This document shows, in pieces, positions 62,201 through 64,000 of a stretch of 64,000 nucleotides of DNA. The notes beneath the pieces were generated by a model, which saw nothing but the letters and a program-made list of their open reading frames with translations, was not told the origin of the DNA and did no database searches. Numbering within the stretch: position 1 is the first letter of the stretch; each line of letters begins with the position of its first letter. This DNA comes from Eubacteriaceae bacterium Marseille-Q4139. GTDB lineage: Bacteria; Bacillota; Clostridia; Lachnospirales; Lachnospiraceae. The position numbers were made by a program, and so were the translations under genes. The DNA is taken from NCBI GenBank assembly GCA_018223415.1, contig JAGTTQ010000001.1, positions 3,831,365 through 3,895,364 of the forward strand, written 5' to 3'.

Positions 62201-64000
62201 CGAATCCATAATGGTTGTAAAATTTCCCATTGGGATACCGGATGATGGCAATCTCTTCGGTATAGCCGTCCTGCATGGCCATAGCTGAATGGTAACGGGC
62301 CACAACGCCATTTTGCACGGGTTCTTCCTGTCCGTCACCGGTATTCGCCGTCATATGTGCCTCGGATGGTGCCGGGGCTGGGGCGGGCATTTCTTCCTTG
62401 TCGCTTGCCGGCTCACCGCTGTCCATAAAGTCAAACAGGGAAAGCTGCCGACCGGAAATGCTATTCAAATCCGGTGCCTTTTTCGGCTCCGGGAAGATGG
62501 TGAAGGTACCGTCCACATACTGGTGCACCTGGGCCAGAATCTCAGCCCGCTCCTCATAGCGGTCAAAATCCAGAGGCAACGCGGCCAGTGCCTGGTTCAT
62601 TGCGGTCAACAGGGTTTCTGCCTTGGTGGCATCAGAAAGAGCTTCCGGCAGTTCTTTTCTCGCTTCTTCGTGGAAAAAGGTATCGGTGAAAGGGCGGTCA
62701 ACTTCTTGTGGAAGCCCACTGTAAAATTGCAGGATGCGGTTTGCCATCCATTCCCGCTCATAGGCCGGCATCCGTGTGTAATCGCCCGGCTGTAAGTATT
62801 CCTTTTGCTGAATCAACTGATCTACCCGCAGCGCCGCCTTCGGCCATTTCAGAAAGGTTTGCGCATAGGGTGCGGTATAGCTTCCCCGCGCCAGCGCAAT
62901 CCCCTTTGTCCCGTAATCCGCATGGGAATCATCTGCTCCGGCCAGCGCGTGGCTGCTCCCGCCTTCCCCATACTGGTGGCGGAGGAAGTCGGCCTTTTCC
63001 TTATCCGTGTGTGCACCGATAAAGTACGCATAAACCGTCAAACGTCCATCCGAATATGGGCCACCACGCGTCAGAAAGGCGTCCACTTCATCTTCGGTGA
63101 TAAAGCGGTCATGCTCTTGCCATGCAAATTCATTCCGCGCCTGATACGGCACAGCCTCGCGGGCGAACTTTTGAAACTGCTGCAACACGCGATCCGGCGC
63201 ATAATGGCGGAACCGGATCAGGGACGTATCTACAGCATAGGCAGACGCTAACCGTTCAAGACGCTGGTTTAGGTCTGCCACATACTCCGGCGAATCCAAC
63301 TGTTGAGCCAGGCGCTCCGTCACTTCGGGGAATCCGCCTTGAAATACGGATAAATCATCAAAGAATCGCTCCGCCACGCCATCGGCCAGGTCACGTTCCA
63401 TATAGATTAAGACCGCGGCGTGTTCTTTGAGTGCGTTGCCCCGCGCTGCGTCCAGCACCACCTGGGGCGCGTATTCCCCCTGGGCGAGCAGTTGCCCAAT
63501 CCGGGCGCTCACATCCGGCCAAGAGAGAAACGCTTTCTCCGAGATTTTGTCCTTCACGGTATGGCCGGCGGCGATCTGCATTCCCGGTTCATCCCACCAG
63601 ACCGCATAGTCCCGTCCGTCAATGGTAAAACCCTTACCGCCGACGCCGTATTCACGCTTTACGAACTCCGCGGCTTCCTCCGGCGTCGGGTCGGTCATAA
63701 AGTTATAGATCAGCCGGAGCTGGCTTCTGTCCCGGTTGCCGCCGCTGCGAAGGACTTCATCCACCACATCCGCAGGGATAGCAATTTCCCCCGCATACAG
63801 CGCCGCCTGCCGTTCCTCAATGGCATGGCGCTGGCTTGCCACCGTCGGCAATTCTGGCAAAGATAAAGCAGAGGCGATTTCTTCCTCTGCTTCACTCAAA
63901 TCCTGTTCGGTTGTCTCAGGAATCAGTTGTACACCAATTCCGTCAGAATGGTCTCCTCGGCCATCGCCTGCAGGCTGTTCATGTGCGCTGTCCAGGCCAG
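56274..64000 (-). CDS. Giant methyltransferase-helicase of the conjugative element (partial, N-terminus off the right edge)
   Basis: The frame is open to the window edge; the TTG at 63899 is not a start, because in-frame sequence (DGRGDHSDGIGVQLIPETTE) continues upstream. Counting from that TTG, the adenine-methyltransferase motifs are EPACGIGNFMG (about 1022) and NVPFGDY (about 1084). The SF2 helicase motifs are CVGAGKTFQM (about 1693), VDESHFYKN (about 1853), FATGTPISNSM and QQEGRILRQG (about 2182). The N-terminal 900 residues are polymorphic-toxin-like/LPD-type repeats. It probably modifies and remodels incoming DNA to escape restriction. The C-terminus carries SVLARLHEKQ. Confidence 0.9.
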   Translation of the reverse strand, partial: GLDSAHEQPAGDGRGDHSDGIGVQLIPETTEQDLSEAEEEIASALSLPELPTVASQRHAIEERQAALYAGEIAIPADVVDEVLRSGGNRDRSQLRLIYNFMTDPTPEEAAEFVKREYGVGGKGFTIDGRDYAVWWDEPGMQIAAGHTVKDKISEKAFLSWPDVSARIGQLLAQGEYAPQVVLDAARGNALKEHAAVLIYMERDLADGVAERFFDDLSVFQGGFPEVTERLAQQLDSPEYVADLNQRLERLASAYAVDTSLIRFRHYAPDRVLQQFQKFAREAVPYQARNEFAWQEHDRFITEDEVDAFLTRGGPYSDGRLTVYAYFIGAHTDKEKADFLRHQYGEGGSSHALAGADDSHADYGTKGIALARGSYTAPYAQTFLKWPKAALRVDQLIQQKEYLQPGDYTRMPAYEREWMANRILQFYSGLPQEVDRPFTDTFFHEEARKELPEALSDATKAETLLTAMNQALAALPLDFDRYEERAEILAQVHQYVDGTFTIFPEPKKAPDLNSISGRQLSLFDFMDSGEPASDKEEMPAPAPAPSEAHMTANTGDGQEEPVQNGVVARYHSAMAMQDGYTEEIAIIRYPNGKFYNHYGFDEELGMGAATAGPFDSLEDARRALHAHRPDAQEVEVQEQKTEREPQPLEPMLLQTQDEYNAVKEKYPNSLIGFELEGHYLFLGEDAKQVSAILDSRLLEKPLEQGGNIIVTGFPSNQWVYYSRQLWSKGENVCLYGEQNDGTHAQTKYLSGRDYLPIDTTVHIDGREFRVDTVDFERGKVSLQDMTMAREVRYPLFREEPVEFVRALYEQEEPQFDFATEEQVFIAIQQSRYAYEDFSGEQMDVIYAAGQKNLNLLPMLNPDFSVEQMQLIADIEDRVRKNERVAYDGMMLPLTGHVMTPEEINAVRKEIRLPLEPFTRTDEATEEPAAPAQTAVIQEKHNFHITDDDLGVGGPKAKFRANMDAIHLLKTLEAEGRLATAEEQEVLSRFVGWGGISQTFDPDNSSWAKEYAEVKAALNPEEYRDARGSTLNAFYTSPTVIKAMYAALEQMGLRTGNVLEPACGIGNFMGLVPQSMEGLKMYGVELDSISGRIARQLYQKNQIAVQGFETMEFPDSFFDCAIGNVPFGDYKVLDKRYDRYNFLIHDYFIARSLDLVRPGGVVAVITSSGTMDKQNDSVRRYLAARADLLGAIRLPDNAFMRNANTGVVADILFFQKRDRVALEEPDWVHLGTTEEGYTVNSYFARHPEMVLGTFSTENTQYGKQEVTVKPIEGAVLADQLQAAISHIQGTITEPELDESELEGVDTSIPADPEVKNFSFANVDGLVYYRENSRMNLMELPATTTERVLGMIELRDLTQNLLNLQMENCSDAELTIAQDKLNRAYDSFTAQYGLISSNANRRAFSQDSSYCLLASLEILDEEGKLKRKADIFTKRTIRRPEAVTSVDTASEALAVSIGERAKVDVPFMAQLAGKTENEITEELSGVIFKNPLTDQWEMSDEYLSGNVREKLAVARQFAENHPEFAINVAYLERVQPKDLDASEIEVRLGATWIKPEYVQEFMQETFHTPWYMAGRVISVSYSDVTGAWNVSGKSRDVNNPLVNATFGTTRANAYRLLEDALNLRDTKIYDTERDIDGNEHRVLNKNETMLAQQKQDAIKEAFKEWIFRDMDRREDLVQTYNRMFNSIRPREYDGSHIRFVGMTPEITLMQHQKNAVAHILYGGNTLLAHCVGAGKTFQMIAAGMESKRLGLAQKCLYVVPNHLTEQWGSDFLRLYPGANILVATKKDFEPANRKKFCSRIATGNYDAIIIGHSQFERIPLSRERQIATIERQIDDITMAIADAKDKAGANFTVKQMEKTKKSLQVRLQKLNDQTRKDDVVTFEQLGVDRLFVDESHFYKNMFLYTKMRNVAGISQTDAQKSSDMFMKCQYLDEITGSRGITFATGTPISNSMVELYTIMRYLQYDTLQKMGLGHFDSWAATFGETVTAIELAPEGTGYRAKTRFARFFNLPELISVFKEAADVRTADMLHLPVPEAEYVNVVLKPSEIQQDMVSSFADRAEVVRTGSVDPRTDNMLKITNDGRKCALDQRLLNDLLPDEPDSKVNHCVENAFSIWQETSDICATQLIFCDLSTPKGDGSFNVYDDVRDKLVAKGVPREEVAFIHEATTETKKAELFAKVRAGQVRILLGSTPKLGAGTNIQDRLIALHHLDCPWKPSDLEQQEGRILRQGNQNKKVKIYRYVTENTFDAYMWQLLENKQKFISQIMTSKSPVRSAEDVDDTALSYAEIKALATGNPYIKEKMDLDIQVSKLKLLKANHTSQIYRLESDIAKRYPIEITATKERVAGLKADLEAVKPYLDQDKDEFVITVGEKTYRDKKEAGTAILAACAGLKAVNTAGQIGDYHGFALVASYDTFNQTFMLTVKRQCSYTMEVGKDPLGNIQRINNALAGIEKKLPEAESKLATLQAQLEAAREEVKRPFPQAAELEEKSARLAELNALLNMDERGGSEAVGLDETSEAMETVTPTRKQPEVAQEVTEPDRPARGGSVLARLHEKQTAHKEEQGAESALKKTQAQEL

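Larger units (their letters stand above)
39990..64000. mobile_element. Integrative conjugative element, left part (continues beyond the window)
   Basis: The block contains serine recombinases, DUF6870, probable oriT, MobC, relaxase, YodL/DUF4316, transfer-assisting and XF1762 proteins and a giant methyltransferase-helicase, a set typical of Tn1549-like elements in gut Firmicutes. Gene order and strand change at the oriT. The left limit is set after the XRE terminator because the small membrane gene overlaps the recombinase operon. The exact att site was not found. The coupling protein and mating-pair genes must lie to the right. Confidence 0.8.

Noticed and set aside
63899..63899. TTG at 63899 as start of the giant protein
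   Set aside because: The frame continues without a stop to the window edge, there is no ribosome site, and the upstream residues fit the same protein.

Overview
The window reads as a stretch of chromosome from an anaerobic, Gram-positive, spore-former-related Clostridia, most likely family Lachnospiraceae. Supporting signs are AGGAGG-type ribosome binding sites, a pyruvate:ferredoxin oxidoreductase, a T-box leader before leuS, a VanW-family wall protein, a dlt-like cluster, an RpiR/Dpp locus and a cysteine/glycine-rich chorion-class small protein. It carries an integrated conjugative or mobilizable element of the Firmicutes type on its right-hand side. No rRNA, tRNA or CRISPR array was seen.

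Positions 1-33.3 kb are ordinary, GC-rich core chromosome. From left to right they hold: a dlt-like cell-surface acylation cluster (MBOAT, carrier protein, adenylation enzyme) with a wall-binding transglutaminase; a GNAT acetyltransferase with a probable SOS box; PFOR; a VanW protein; a PHP phosphoesterase; a siroheme-type dehydrogenase plus P1 peptidase pair; an HPr-like small protein; an alanyl-tRNA editing protein; several small hypothetical genes, including two too short for usual ORF cut-offs; a degenerate L,D-transpeptidase-like secreted protein; an S9 peptidase; a complete dppABCDF peptide-import operon with an RpiR regulator; leuS with its T-box; a DUF47/PiT phosphate uptake pair with an attenuator-like leader; and a YtcJ-type amidohydrolase. 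Two copies of a hairpin-rich dispersed repeat lie directly beside the terminators of the VanW gene and leuS.

Positions 33.3-40 kb are a junction zone. It holds a 111-bp tandem repeat built of three palindromes, an HTH-like gene, a decayed glycosyltransferase fragment, and a compact four-gene operon: RecA-like ATPase, large serine recombinase with an unusual C-terminus, and two stand-alone proteins related to that C-terminus. An XRE regulator is transcribed divergently from this operon. This looks like an integrative unit of its own.

From 40 kb to the right edge lies an integrative conjugative element (left part only). It holds four consecutive serine recombinase genes, of which the second in transcription order has lost its catalytic residues; a DUF6870 gene; a probable oriT; mobC and relaxase; an AbiE type IV toxin-antitoxin pair as cargo; a YodL/DUF4316/transfer-assisting/XF1762 operon; an IS110-family insertion with a candidate bridge RNA; and a giant methyltransferase-helicase that runs off the window. 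Three of the element's proteins share a short C-terminal motif (SVL-x-[RK]-LH-x-x-Q), which may be a common docking or transfer signal.

The most promising undescribed systems are the recombinase operon with the triplicated accessory domain (35.3-39.4 kb), the recombinase quartet with a dead member (40.3-46.8 kb), and the shared C-terminal tail.
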